This document shows positions 26,915-35,307 of a stretch of 64,000 nt of DNA, in pieces. Position 1 is the stretch's first letter, and every line of letters begins with the position of its first letter. The translations under genes and the position numbers were made by a program. Below the pieces are notes generated by a model, which had not been told where the DNA came from, made no database searches, and saw nothing but the letters and a program-made list of their open reading frames with translations. Source of the DNA: Nocardia stercoris (GTDB lineage Bacteria; Actinomycetota; Actinomycetes; Mycobacteriales; Mycobacteriaceae); NCBI RefSeq assembly GCF_003696265.1, contig NZ_RFFH01000002.1:124001-188000 (forward strand), in the 5' to 3' direction.

Positions 26915-27167
26915 CACCCGAGTGATGGTGGCACGACCACGCCAATATGATCACGAGCAGGTTGCCCGTCGGATCCGCGCGGCAAACCCGGCCACCGTCG
27001 TCCGTTCCGGAGGGAGAGACCGTGCACCCGTCACCGCTGCCGGAAGCCGTCGATCCGCGCGACGGCGCGTCAGCGCCCGCGCGCGCGGTCCCGCCGTTGA
27101 ACAATGCCCTGGTGTCGCTCGCACCTCCGGGTCACCGGGCCGCCCCCGCCACAGGCACCGCGGTCGG

Positions 27168-29756
27168 GTGAATACCGGCGACGACGAACCGCAGCGGTCC
27201 GGCAACCAGCCGGACCGCGACCAGCCGCGCCCGGGAGCGGTCGGCACCGCCGATCAGCCCGAGCCACGCGACAGTGCCGGGAACGGGCAGCCCCCGATCC
27301 GGCATACTCACAGCGGAGCCGGCCCCGGGCCCGAGGTCGCGCCGACGATCCGAAAGACGCGACACGACATGCGAGTCGACGGACGAGAGATCTCGGTCTC
27401 CGGCAACCTGCTGCAACCCCGGATCCGCCGGACCAGCGACATCCTGCGGGTCATCGCGTCGGCGATCCTGATGACCCTGGTGGTCCTCGGTTCGCTGATC
27501 ACCCGGCCGCGCTGGGAGGCCCTGGAACGCTCGGTGTCCGGGATCGTCGGCTTCCTCACGCCCGAGCAGTCCAACCTCGTGTATCTGCTCTACAGCATCG
27601 CCATCTTCGCGCTGCCGTTCGCGATCGCGGTCCGGCTGATCCTGCGCATGCAGTGGAAACTGCTGGCCGGCTACCTGGCCGCGGGCGCGATCGCGGTGGT
27701 CCAACTGTCGATCACGCACACCGGGTTCTCCGCGCCCAGCTGGCATCTAGGGGTCCCGAACCAGCTCGACACCTTCCTGGCCCAGTTCCTCGACGACCCG
27801 CGCTGGATCGCGATGCTCACCGCGATGCTGACCGTCGCGAGCCCGTGGCTGCCGCCGAAGGGCCGGCGCTGGTGGTGGACCCTGCTGCTGGCGTTCGTGC
27901 CGCTGCACCTGTTCGTCAGTCTGGTGGTGCCGTCCCGGGCCATGTTCGGGGTCGCGGTCGGCTGGCTGATCGGCGCGATCATCGTGCTGCTCGTCGGCAC
28001 GCCCGCACTCGAGGTGCCGTTGGAGGCGGCGGTGCGGGTGCTGGCCCGGCGCGGGTACACGGTCGCGGAATTCACCGTCATCCGGCCGGCCGGACCCGGG
28101 CCGCTGCTGCTGTCGGCGACCACGGGCGACCCCGGCGACCAGGCCCGCACCCAGCAGCTGGTCGTCGAGCTGTACGGGCAGAACCAGCGCAGTACCGGCA
28201 TGCTGCGGCAGCTGCGGCGATTCCTGGCCTTCCGCAGTTCCGAACGCAGTCCCGGTTTCGCGTCGATGCGCCGGGCCGTCGAGCACCGGGCCCTGATGGG
28301 GATCGCGATGGGCGATCTGGGGCTGGCCAACAACAAGCCGCTGACCGTGGCCGCCCTGGACCGCGGCTGGATGCTGTACGCGCACACCGTTCCCCGCGGC
28401 GCGCCGCTGTCCGGGGCGGACGCCGACCGGCTGCCCGACGTGTGGCGGGCGTTGCGCGGCATGCACCGCGCCCAGATCACCCACGGTGACCTGCGCACCG
28501 AGGAGATCCGGCTCGCCGACGGCCAGGTGCTGTTCGGCGGCTTCTACAACGCCGAGTTCGGCACCTTCGACGCCCGCTTCTCCGCCGATGTCGCGCAGCT
28601 GCTGCTCACCTCGGCCCACCTGTACGGCCCGGAGCGGGTCGTCGAGTCGGCGATCGACATCCTGGGCGCGCAGGCGGTGCTGAACGCGTCCCGCCGGCTC
28701 ACCCGCTGGGCGCTACCGGCGACCGTGCGGCGTTCGGTGCCCTCCCCCGGCGATCTGATGAACCGGGTCCGCGAGCAGGTGCTGCTGCAGACCGGTGCCG
28801 AATCGATCGAGACCGCCCAGATCACCCGGTTCTCGCAGAACCAGATCGTGCAGCTGGTCCTGCTCATCGGCCTGGTGTACGTGGCGTACCCGTACATCAG
28901 CCAGGTGCCGACCTTCTTCACCGAACTGCGCACCGTGGACTGGTGGTGGGCGCTGGTCGGGTTGTCGATGTCGGCGGCCACGTATGTCGGTGCGGCACTG
29001 GCACTGTGGGGTTGTGCGGGCGGGAAGATCGATATCCGCAACCTGCTCGCCATGCAGGTCGCGAACACCTTCGCCGCCACCACCACTCCCGCCGGGGTGG
29101 GCGGCCTGGCGCTGAGTGTGCGGTTCCTGCAGCGCAGCGGGCTCGGCGCGGTGCGCGCCACGGCGGCGGTGGCGCTGAACCAGACCGTGCAGGTGGTCAC
29201 CCACGTGCTGCTGCTGATCGTGTTCAGCGTGACCGCGGGTGTGTCGGCGAACCTTTCGCACTTCGTGCCCAGCGCGACCGTGCTGTACCTGGCCGCGGGC
29301 ACCCTGTTCGGGGTCGCGGGCGTCGCGCTGCTGGTGCCGACCGTCCGGCGCTGGCTGCGCACCGAGGTCCGGCCGCAGCTGGCGACGGTAGGCGAGGAGC
29401 TGAAAATCCTGTCCCGCCATCCGCTGCGGCTGTCGATGATCGTGGGCGGCTGTGCCACCACCACACTGGCCGCGGCGGGCGCGCTGTGGGCGGCGGTCGA
29501 AGCCTTCGGCGGGACAACCGGATTCGTGACCGTCACCATCGTCACCATGATCGGCGGCACGCTGGCGTCGGCGGCCCCGACCCCGGGCGGTGTGGGCGCC
29601 GTCGAGGCCGCGCTGATCGGTGGCCTGGCCGCCTTCGGCGTGCCGGCCGCGATCGCCGTGCCCGCGGTGCTGCTGTACCGGGTGCTGACCTGCTGGCTGC
29701 CGGTGTTCTGCGGCTGGCCGCTGATGCGCTGGCTGACCGCCCGCGAATTGATCTGA
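27168..29756 (+). CDS. Membrane protein with pseudokinase-like segment and LPG-synthase/UPF0104 transmembrane domain
   Basis: About 862 residues. After a hydrophilic N-terminus (start uncertain: GTG at 27168 or ATG at 27370) come ~6 membrane helices (to ~residue 290). A cytosolic region of ~250 residues follows with a kinase-like ITHGDLRTEEI and a GGFYNAEFG block. The C-terminal eight-helix LPG_synthase_TM domain (LLAMQVANTFAATTTPAGVGG, ASAAPTPGGVGAVEAALIGG) resembles the flippase part of MprF and AglD. The kinase-like part lacks the usual catalytic-loop Asn and the DFG Asp, so it is probably inactive. Related proteins occur across mycolata; the role is likely lipid or glycolipid transport. 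Confidence 0.8.
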   Translation: MNTGDDEPQRSGNQPDRDQPRPGAVGTADQPEPRDSAGNGQPPIRHTHSGAGPGPEVAPTIRKTRHDMRVDGREISVSGNLLQPRIRRTSDILRVIASAILMTLVVLGSLITRPRWEALERSVSGIVGFLTPEQSNLVYLLYSIAIFALPFAIAVRLILRMQWKLLAGYLAAGAIAVVQLSITHTGFSAPSWHLGVPNQLDTFLAQFLDDPRWIAMLTAMLTVASPWLPPKGRRWWWTLLLAFVPLHLFVSLVVPSRAMFGVAVGWLIGAIIVLLVGTPALEVPLEAAVRVLARRGYTVAEFTVIRPAGPGPLLLSATTGDPGDQARTQQLVVELYGQNQRSTGMLRQLRRFLAFRSSERSPGFASMRRAVEHRALMGIAMGDLGLANNKPLTVAALDRGWMLYAHTVPRGAPLSGADADRLPDVWRALRGMHRAQITHGDLRTEEIRLADGQVLFGGFYNAEFGTFDARFSADVAQLLLTSAHLYGPERVVESAIDILGAQAVLNASRRLTRWALPATVRRSVPSPGDLMNRVREQVLLQTGAESIETAQITRFSQNQIVQLVLLIGLVYVAYPYISQVPTFFTELRTVDWWWALVGLSMSAATYVGAALALWGCAGGKIDIRNLLAMQVANTFAATTTPAGVGGLALSVRFLQRSGLGAVRATAAVALNQTVQVVTHVLLLIVFSVTAGVSANLSHFVPSATVLYLAAGTLFGVAGVALLVPTVRRWLRTEVRPQLATVGEELKILSRHPLRLSMIVGGCATTTLAAAGALWAAVEAFGGTTGFVTVTIVTMIGGTLASAAPTPGGVGAVEAALIGGLAAFGVPAAIAVPAVLLYRVLTCWLPVFCGWPLMRWLTARELI

Positions 29757-29770
29757 CCGTTCAGGCTGTG

Positions 29771-30004
29771 CCGACGGCGCCTGGACCGGGCGGCCTGCGT
29801 GGTTACACTGCGCTGCCGCCTCCGCCCGCTGACCGGCTCAGGCGCGGGCCGACGGCGCCTGGACCGGGCGGCCTGCGTGGTTACACTGCGCTGCCGCCTC
29901 CGCCCGCTGACCGGCTCAGGCGCGGGCCGACGGCGCCTGGACCGGGCGGCCTGCGTGGTTACACTGCGCTGCCGCCTCCGCCCGCTGACCGGCTCAGGCG
30001 CGGG
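29771..30004. repeat. Perfect 3 x 78-bp tandem repeat
   Basis: Three identical units at 29771-29848, 29849-29926 and 29927-30004, each beginning ccgacggcgcctgg. The array fills the gap between two convergent genes, and the last unit covers the stop codon and final codons of the MBL gene (minus strand). A core (cgtggttac...cgctgccgcctccg) is found again, diverged, at 54678-54712. Identity of the copies implies recent expansion. Confidence 0.97.
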
Positions 30005-30953
30005 CCGCGGCCGCGGCGGCGTCGTGGCCGGCGATCACCTCGATGCCGGGCGGCAGGGCGTGCAGGCGCTGGATGGTGCGGAACGCCTCGTCGCGGTCGG
30101 CGTCGAACAGCTTGCCGGGCATGGGCGCCTTCTCCCGGATCATGGTGACCTGCAGGGTGTTCCACACCGCGTCGCCGGCCAGCAGCACGCGGGTGCCGTC
30201 GTCGACGGCGAGCAGCACGCCGAGGCTGCCCGGGGTGTGACCGGGCAGGGCCACCAGCAGCACCGAGCCGTCACCGAACAGGTCGTGGCTGGCGGTGAAG
30301 GTCAGGACCGGCGGCCCGTCGAGCTCGACCGGCGCCACGGTACGGCCCGACAGCGGGGCGCGGACCACACCGTAGGGTGCGTGCTCGCCCGCGGTCGCCC
30401 AGTCGTATTCCACTGCGGGAACCCGGAGTTCGACCGGCGCGGGTAGTTCGAGCAGACCAGAGACGTGATCCCAGTGCAGATGCGTCGCGACGGTGAAATC
30501 GATCTGATCGACCGAAACGCCCTGTGCGGACAACACTTCCGCCAGCCCGGCCACCGCCCCGTGCGGCTCCACCAGCTGCCGCAACGGCACCGGCTGGCCG
30601 GGCAGCACGCTGCGTCGCACGTCGCCGCACAGCGCCGGATCGACCAGGAAACGCGCCGTCGGATGTTCGACCAGGAAGCAGCCGTACCAGATCGGCGCGG
30701 TGCGCAAGGTCCGAACGCCCTCGGCCGCAATGGTCATCGGCACGTCGCCACCGGCCTGCCGCAGGGCGCGCAGCCGGACGGTGGCTGTCGCGGTGGGCAG
30801 CTCCGCGATCGTGAGCGCGGCCAGGAACTCCGGGTCGGCTTGCCGGGGCCGCAGCAACTTGCCGGGCGTGGCCGCCAGAGCCGAACAGCAATCCAGCAGC
30901 GTGCGCGCCAGCGTGGGCCGGCCGAGCACGGGATCCGGTGCGGAGACAGGCAT
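29994..30953 (-). CDS. MBL-fold metallo-hydrolase
   Basis: 319 residues. Zinc-binding motif THLHWDHVSG (H-x-H-x-D-H, ~residues 167-173), then PGHTPGSLGVLL, LAGDAVWN and a late AGHD histidine, giving the full metallo-beta-lactamase-fold ligand set. Family members hydrolyse lactones, thioesters or phosphodiesters; substrate unknown. ATG at 30953 (MPVSAPDP). The C-terminus (AAAAAARA) lies in the tandem repeat. Diverges from the pseudo-AT/KR locus. Confidence 0.9.
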   Translation of the reverse strand: MPVSAPDPVLGRPTLARTLLDCCSALAATPGKLLRPRQADPEFLAALTIAELPTATATVRLRALRQAGGDVPMTIAAEGVRTLRTAPIWYGCFLVEHPTARFLVDPALCGDVRRSVLPGQPVPLRQLVEPHGAVAGLAEVLSAQGVSVDQIDFTVATHLHWDHVSGLLELPAPVELRVPAVEYDWATAGEHAPYGVVRAPLSGRTVAPVELDGPPVLTFTASHDLFGDGSVLLVALPGHTPGSLGVLLAVDDGTRVLLAGDAVWNTLQVTMIREKAPMPGKLFDADRDEAFRTIQRLHALPPGIEVIAGHDAAAAAARA

Positions 30954-31179
30954 ACCGCGCACTATATCCGCTTCCCGGTGCCCGCTCCGGGTGGATCGTG
31001 GGGGACGAATCCGATCTACCCGACAACAGTTTTCGCCGATGTCGGCATCGCGGCGAGAACGCCTACACTTGTTGTGCCCCCACCACCGCAGGACCCGTCC
31101 GGGTCGGGTACCCGACTGCGCGGAGCTGGGCCGGCACACCCTAGGGCGGCGGATTCCACCGGATGCGGGAGGAGACCTG

Positions 31180-31272
31180 GTGACACGACACTCAGGCCAC
31201 GCCATCTCCAAATCTGTTGACACACTAGACATCTCACCCATTACGACCGGTCGCGGCAGGCGGGCCACATGA
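31180..31272 (+). CDS. 30-codon leader ORF coupled to the next gene
   Basis: GTG start 6-7 bases after ggaggag, one of the best ribosome sites nearby, and a stop that overlaps the next start as ATGA (31269-31272). The peptide begins MTRHSGHAISKSVDTLD and ends GRGRRAT; it matches no family I know. Such an overlap makes translation of the downstream gene depend on this one. A TTGACA hexamer (31217-31222) lies inside it and could be an alternative internal -35 element. Confidence 0.6.
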   Translation: MTRHSGHAISKSVDTLDISPITTGRGRRAT

Positions 31273-33497
31273 AACCACCGTTCACCGCCGGCGCCACCGC
31301 ACCCCTGTTGCTGTTCGCCGGCGGTGGCGGCCTGCAACCACGACTGGGGCGGATGCTCGCCGCCCGCTATCCCGTCTTCGCGCGTGCCCTCGACGCCGCC
31401 GCCGACGCCGTGACGGCGGCCGGCGGTCCCCGGGTCTGGACCCCGCGCTACGGCTTCGGCCGCAGCATCGACGACCCGCGCGCCGCCGAGCCGGCGCTGT
31501 TCACCTACCAGGTAGCCATGGCGGAACTGCTGCGCGCCTGCGGCATCCGGCCCGCCGCCCTGATCGGCTACGGGCCCGGCGAAGTGGCGGCCGCCGCGGT
31601 TGCCGGCGCACTGAGCTGGACCGACGCCGCCCGGCTGGCCGTCGTGCGCGGCTGGCTGCTGGCCCGGCACCCGAGCGCGGCCGCCATGCTCGCGGCACCC
31701 GCCGAGGAGGTGCACAAGCTGGTCCAGCCGCTGCGCGGAGAGGTGGCCGTCGCGGCGGTGCACGGGTCGCGCTCGGTGCTGGTCACCGGCGCACCCGGCA
31801 CGATCGGAACGGTCCTGCGGCGCGCCCGCCGCCGGGGCATGGCCGCCCAGGAGCTGGCCCGGGCCGGGCACCAGCCCTGGCCGGTCCTCGACAATCAGCT
31901 GTTCATCGCGGAATTGGGTCCGTTGCGCGCGGATTCCGGTGCGGTACCCATCTATTCGACCACCCGGCTGCGCACCGGCGCGGCCACCGGCCGCTTCGAC
32001 GCCGGCTACTGGGCCGACCACGGCAGCGGCCCGGTCGAGCTGCCCCGCGCCCTGGATTCCGCTGCCCGCGACGGGTTCTCCACCGTCGTCGAGATCGGAC
32101 CCGCCGCGGTGCCGGCCGTTCGGACCCATCCGGCCTTCCGCGCCGGTATCCAGGCCGTCACCGGCGGCGCCGACGAGGCATCCACCCTGCTCGACGCCCT
32201 CGAACAGGTCCGGCACCGCCTGTACCCGTCGGCCACACCCGGCCCGGAACCGACCGCGGCCCCACCGGTCGCCGCAACCGGGGCGCCGGAGGCCTTCCGC
32301 GACCCGTATTCGACTGCGGTGCAACCGCTTCCGGTGTTACGCCCCGGCATCCCAGCAGGCTCCGGTCACGAGGCGGGCTTCCGCGATCCGTATCCGACTG
32401 CGGCGCAACCGCTACCGATCCTGCCGACCACCTCCGAATCGAACTCGGACGGACCGGCAGCCTTCCGCGACCCGTACCCCACTGCCGCCCAACCGCTGCC
32501 GATCCTGCCGCTCGCCCCCGAATCCAGTGGATCCGGCAGCGATCCGTACGCCACCGCAGCCCAACCACTGCCGACCAACGCGTCCGATCCGAACGATCCA
32601 CCAGTCTTCCGTGCCCCGTATTCCACCGCGGCGCAACCGCTACCGATCCTGCCGCTCGCCCCCGAATCCGGTGGATCCGGCAGCGATCCGTACCCCACCG
32701 CAGCCCAACCACTGCCGATCATCTCGACCACCTCATCCGAGCCAGGCGAACCGGCCGTCCTCCGCGATCCGTATCCCACTGCCGCGCAACCGCTGCCGCG
32801 TCTCGGCGACCAACCGAACTTCGCAGATCCGTATCCCACGGGAGTTCAACAGCTTCCCGGCGCGACGACCGGTAGTGACCTCGAATCATGCGCTGCGGCA
32901 CCGCAACCCGAGCAGCGCCTGCGACCGGTGCTGCACCTGGCGCTCGGCCGCCCGAACACTCCGGACCATGCCCGCACCCCGCATCCGGTGCAGGTGGAGC
33001 CGGACGGCACCTATGTCGTCACCGAGGGTCTCGGCCCGCTGGGCGCGGCGGCGGCCCGTTGGCTGCTCACCGCCGGCGCCCACGATGTCGTCGTCCTGAC
33101 CCGCAATCCCGATTCGCTCCCCCCGCTATTGTCCGGCTGGGAAGACCGGGTCGTCGTGGTCGGCTGCGAGGTGGGCGACCGCGCCGACCTGGCCGCCGCC
33201 ATCGACGACATCCGTTCCTGCGGCTCGATCATCCGCGGGCTGGTCCACGGCCTCCAACTGCACCACCCCGACGCCCACGACGCCGACGAATCGGAACGCA
33301 TCGCCGCCGACCTGCTCGACCTCACCGACACCGACCCGATCGATTTCATGGTCCTGTTCGCCGGCCCCGGGCCCTCCCCCACCACCGACCCCCTGGTCGG
33401 CCTGGCCCGCGCCCACCCGGACCGCCGCTTGATCGGCGTCGGCCGCGGTATGGAACTCACCTCTCTGGACGACGAAGGCGGGGCCGAGAGCGCCTGA
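31269..33497 (+). CDS. Pseudo-acyltransferase / repeat / pseudo-ketoreductase protein
   Basis: 742 residues. Residues 1-320 align in pattern with a polyketide-synthase acyltransferase, but the nucleophile motif GHSxGE reads GYGPGE with Gly102 where the catalytic Ser should be; His201 survives. Residues ~343-529 hold eight copies of a DPYPTAAQPLP-type motif (variants DPYSTAVQPLP, DPYATAAQPLP, DPYPTGVQQLP) spaced 21-29 residues apart. Residues ~582-735 look like a truncated ketoreductase: TEGLGPLG for the NADPH loop, FMVLFAGPG where the catalytic Ser region lies, and no Tyr active-site block. There is no ACP or KS. Probably a non-catalytic scaffold or decoy derived from a PKS. Role unknown. Confidence 0.75.
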   Translation: MKPPFTAGATAPLLLFAGGGGLQPRLGRMLAARYPVFARALDAAADAVTAAGGPRVWTPRYGFGRSIDDPRAAEPALFTYQVAMAELLRACGIRPAALIGYGPGEVAAAAVAGALSWTDAARLAVVRGWLLARHPSAAAMLAAPAEEVHKLVQPLRGEVAVAAVHGSRSVLVTGAPGTIGTVLRRARRRGMAAQELARAGHQPWPVLDNQLFIAELGPLRADSGAVPIYSTTRLRTGAATGRFDAGYWADHGSGPVELPRALDSAARDGFSTVVEIGPAAVPAVRTHPAFRAGIQAVTGGADEASTLLDALEQVRHRLYPSATPGPEPTAAPPVAATGAPEAFRDPYSTAVQPLPVLRPGIPAGSGHEAGFRDPYPTAAQPLPILPTTSESNSDGPAAFRDPYPTAAQPLPILPLAPESSGSGSDPYATAAQPLPTNASDPNDPPVFRAPYSTAAQPLPILPLAPESGGSGSDPYPTAAQPLPIISTTSSEPGEPAVLRDPYPTAAQPLPRLGDQPNFADPYPTGVQQLPGATTGSDLESCAAAPQPEQRLRPVLHLALGRPNTPDHARTPHPVQVEPDGTYVVTEGLGPLGAAAARWLLTAGAHDVVVLTRNPDSLPPLLSGWEDRVVVVGCEVGDRADLAAAIDDIRSCGSIIRGLVHGLQLHHPDAHDADESERIAADLLDLTDTDPIDFMVLFAGPGPSPTTDPLVGLARAHPDRRLIGVGRGMELTSLDDEGGAESA

Positions 33498-33686
33498 CCG
33501 CCGAGCTCATCCGAGCCGATCACGCTGGACGTCGATACCGAACGCGCCCGGGTGTCCAGCCCGAGAACGACAGCCGGGCGTGTCGGTCGCGTGTGGCGCG
33601 CCGGGGGCGGATGATGCCGGGATGTTCGTCCCCATTCCAGGTAGTCGCATCCGTCCGGGCCGCATCGGATCGCCGGGTGGTCGGCC

Positions 33687-34832
33687 GTGACGTTCTCGAC
33701 CCTCGCCCTCGTGCTCGTCCTCGGCTCCGCGGGACCGTTGCTCGCCTGGCGGGCGAACTGGCACGTCCCCATCGTCATCGGTGAACTGTTTGCCGGAATC
33801 ATCTTCGGTGCCAGTGGATTTCGCGTGCTGCATCCCGACGAGCCGACCTTCGCGTTCCTGGCCGACATGGGGTTCGCGCTGGTGATGTTCGTGGCGGGCA
33901 CGCATGTGCCGGTGCGGAGCGCGGAGGTGCGGTCCGCGCTGGGTACCGGGTTGCTGCGGGCGGCGCTGGTGGGGCTCTGCGCCGCCGGCGCCGGATACGG
34001 GATCGCCTCCTGGTTCGATCTGCCGCACGGCGCGATCTACGCGGTGCTGATGGCATCGTCGTCCGCGGCGGTGGTGCTGCCGATCATCGACTCACAACAG
34101 CTGACCGGGCCCGCGGTGCTGCAGATGACCGCACAGGTCGCGGTGGCCGATACGGTCGGGGTGGTGGCGCTGCCGCTGGTGATCGACCCGGCGCACGCCG
34201 GGCGGGCCGCGCTGGGCGCGCTGGCGGTCGCGGCGGCCGCGGGGGTGATGCTCGGCGCACTGCGGTACCTGGACCGGATCGGCCTGCGCCGGCGTGCGGA
34301 ACAGATCTCCGAGCAGCGAAAGTTCGCCTTGGAGTTGCGAATCGGGCTGGTGCTGCTGTTCGCGCTGGCCGCCGTCGCGACCCGGGCCGGGGTCTCGATC
34401 ATGCTGGCCGGATTCGCCGCCGGGCTGGCGGTCAGCGCCACCGGTGAGCCGCGCCGGGTGGCCGAGCAGCTGTTCGCGATCACCGAGGGCTTCCTGGGTC
34501 CGCTGTTCTTCGTCTGGCTCGGCGCCCGGCTCAACCTCCGCGAATTCAGCGAACAACCACATCTGATCGTGCTCGGTCTGGCGCTCGGTGCCGGTGCGGT
34601 CGCGGTGCATATCGCGATGCGCGCGGTGGGACAGCCGATTCCGCTCGGCATGCTGGCCGCAGCGCAGATCGGGTTACCGGTCGCGGCGGTGACGGTGGGT
34701 GGTCAACTCCACGTCCTGCGGCCCGGGGAGGGCGCGGCGATCATGCTGGGCGCGCTGGTGACGGTCGCCGCGGCAGGCATCGGCGGGGCGCTCGCGGCGC
34801 GGAAGACGGCCCAGGCACCGACGGCGCACTGA
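33687..34832 (+). CDS. Monovalent cation:proton antiporter (CPA2 type)
   Basis: 381 residues, about 12 membrane helices, no cytosolic TrkA domain. VPIVIGELFAGIIFG, FALVMFVAGTHV, MASSSAAVVLPII and the late GFLGPLFFVWLGARL and QIGLPVAAVTVG blocks are typical of the Na+/H+ exchanger domain (PF00999). GTG at 33687. Its neighbours do not point to a particular ion. Confidence 0.88.
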   Translation: MTFSTLALVLVLGSAGPLLAWRANWHVPIVIGELFAGIIFGASGFRVLHPDEPTFAFLADMGFALVMFVAGTHVPVRSAEVRSALGTGLLRAALVGLCAAGAGYGIASWFDLPHGAIYAVLMASSSAAVVLPIIDSQQLTGPAVLQMTAQVAVADTVGVVALPLVIDPAHAGRAALGALAVAAAAGVMLGALRYLDRIGLRRRAEQISEQRKFALELRIGLVLLFALAAVATRAGVSIMLAGFAAGLAVSATGEPRRVAEQLFAITEGFLGPLFFVWLGARLNLREFSEQPHLIVLGLALGAGAVAVHIAMRAVGQPIPLGMLAAAQIGLPVAAVTVGGQLHVLRPGEGAAIMLGALVTVAAAGIGGALAARKTAQAPTAH

Positions 34833-34918
34833 GCGGCGGCGCGCCGGATACCGGCAACCTCAGGCCGGCTGCCCGACCCGATGCGGGGATCGACCGGCCC
34901 TGCGGGACAGCGAATCGA

Positions 34919-34952
34919 ACCGGCTACTGGGACGGGTGGCCCAGTAGCCGGT
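34919..34952. terminator. Terminator overlapping the stop codon of the S4 gene
   Basis: Perfect 13-bp stem accggctactggg / cccagtagccggt with an 8-base loop. The minus-strand S4 gene ends inside the stem (stop at 34924-34926), so its last codons double as terminator; it also faces the antiporter gene from the other side. Confidence 0.7.
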
Positions 34953-35307
34953 CGGTCTCGCGGCGTTCCCGTTTGGTCGGCCGCCCGGACCCGCGATCAC
35001 GGCGGGGCTGAGCAGCCAGGATCTCCGGCGGCGGCGGTGGCGGCGACTTGTCGATGTAGCAGGTGACGGCGATCGGCGCGCCGACGCGCTTGTTCACCAC
35101 CTGCTCGACGAGCACGATCCGTTCGAGTCCGCCGACGCGCAGCCGGATCTCGTCGCCCGGACGAACCGAATGGGCAGGCTTGACCGCGACGCCGTTGACG
35201 CGGACATGCCCGGCGCGGCACGCGGCCGCGGCGGCTGATCTGGTCTTGAACAGCCGTACTGCCCAGACCCAGGCGTCGACCCGGGCCGTGACGGGTGAAT
35301 CAGGCAA
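34924..35307 (-). CDS. S4-domain RNA-binding protein (HslR/Hsp15-like)
   Basis: 127 residues with an N-terminal S4 RNA-binding domain (RVDAWVWAVRLFKTRSAAAAAC, AGHVRVNGVAVKPAHSVRPGDEIRL) and a basic, Pro-rich tail, as in Hsp15, which recycles 50S subunits carrying nascent chains. The start is a TTG at 35307 overlapping the end of the NlpC/P60 gene by 8 bases, so translation is probably coupled to it. Confidence 0.88.
   Translation of the reverse strand: MPDSPVTARVDAWVWAVRLFKTRSAAAAACRAGHVRVNGVAVKPAHSVRPGDEIRLRVGGLERIVLVEQVVNKRVGAPIAVTCYIDKSPPPPPPEILAAQPRRDRGSGRPTKRERRETDRLLGHPSQ

Noticed and set aside
29799..30446. A plus-strand ORF of 215 codons with VTLRCRLRP repeats
   Set aside because: It arises from the 78-bp tandem units plus the antisense of the MBL gene; no ribosome site and no family.
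31939..33099. Second-frame ORF of 386 codons across the pseudo-AT/KR gene
   Set aside because: An Arg/Pro-rich shadow frame of GC-rich DNA; the motif-bearing frame is the other one.
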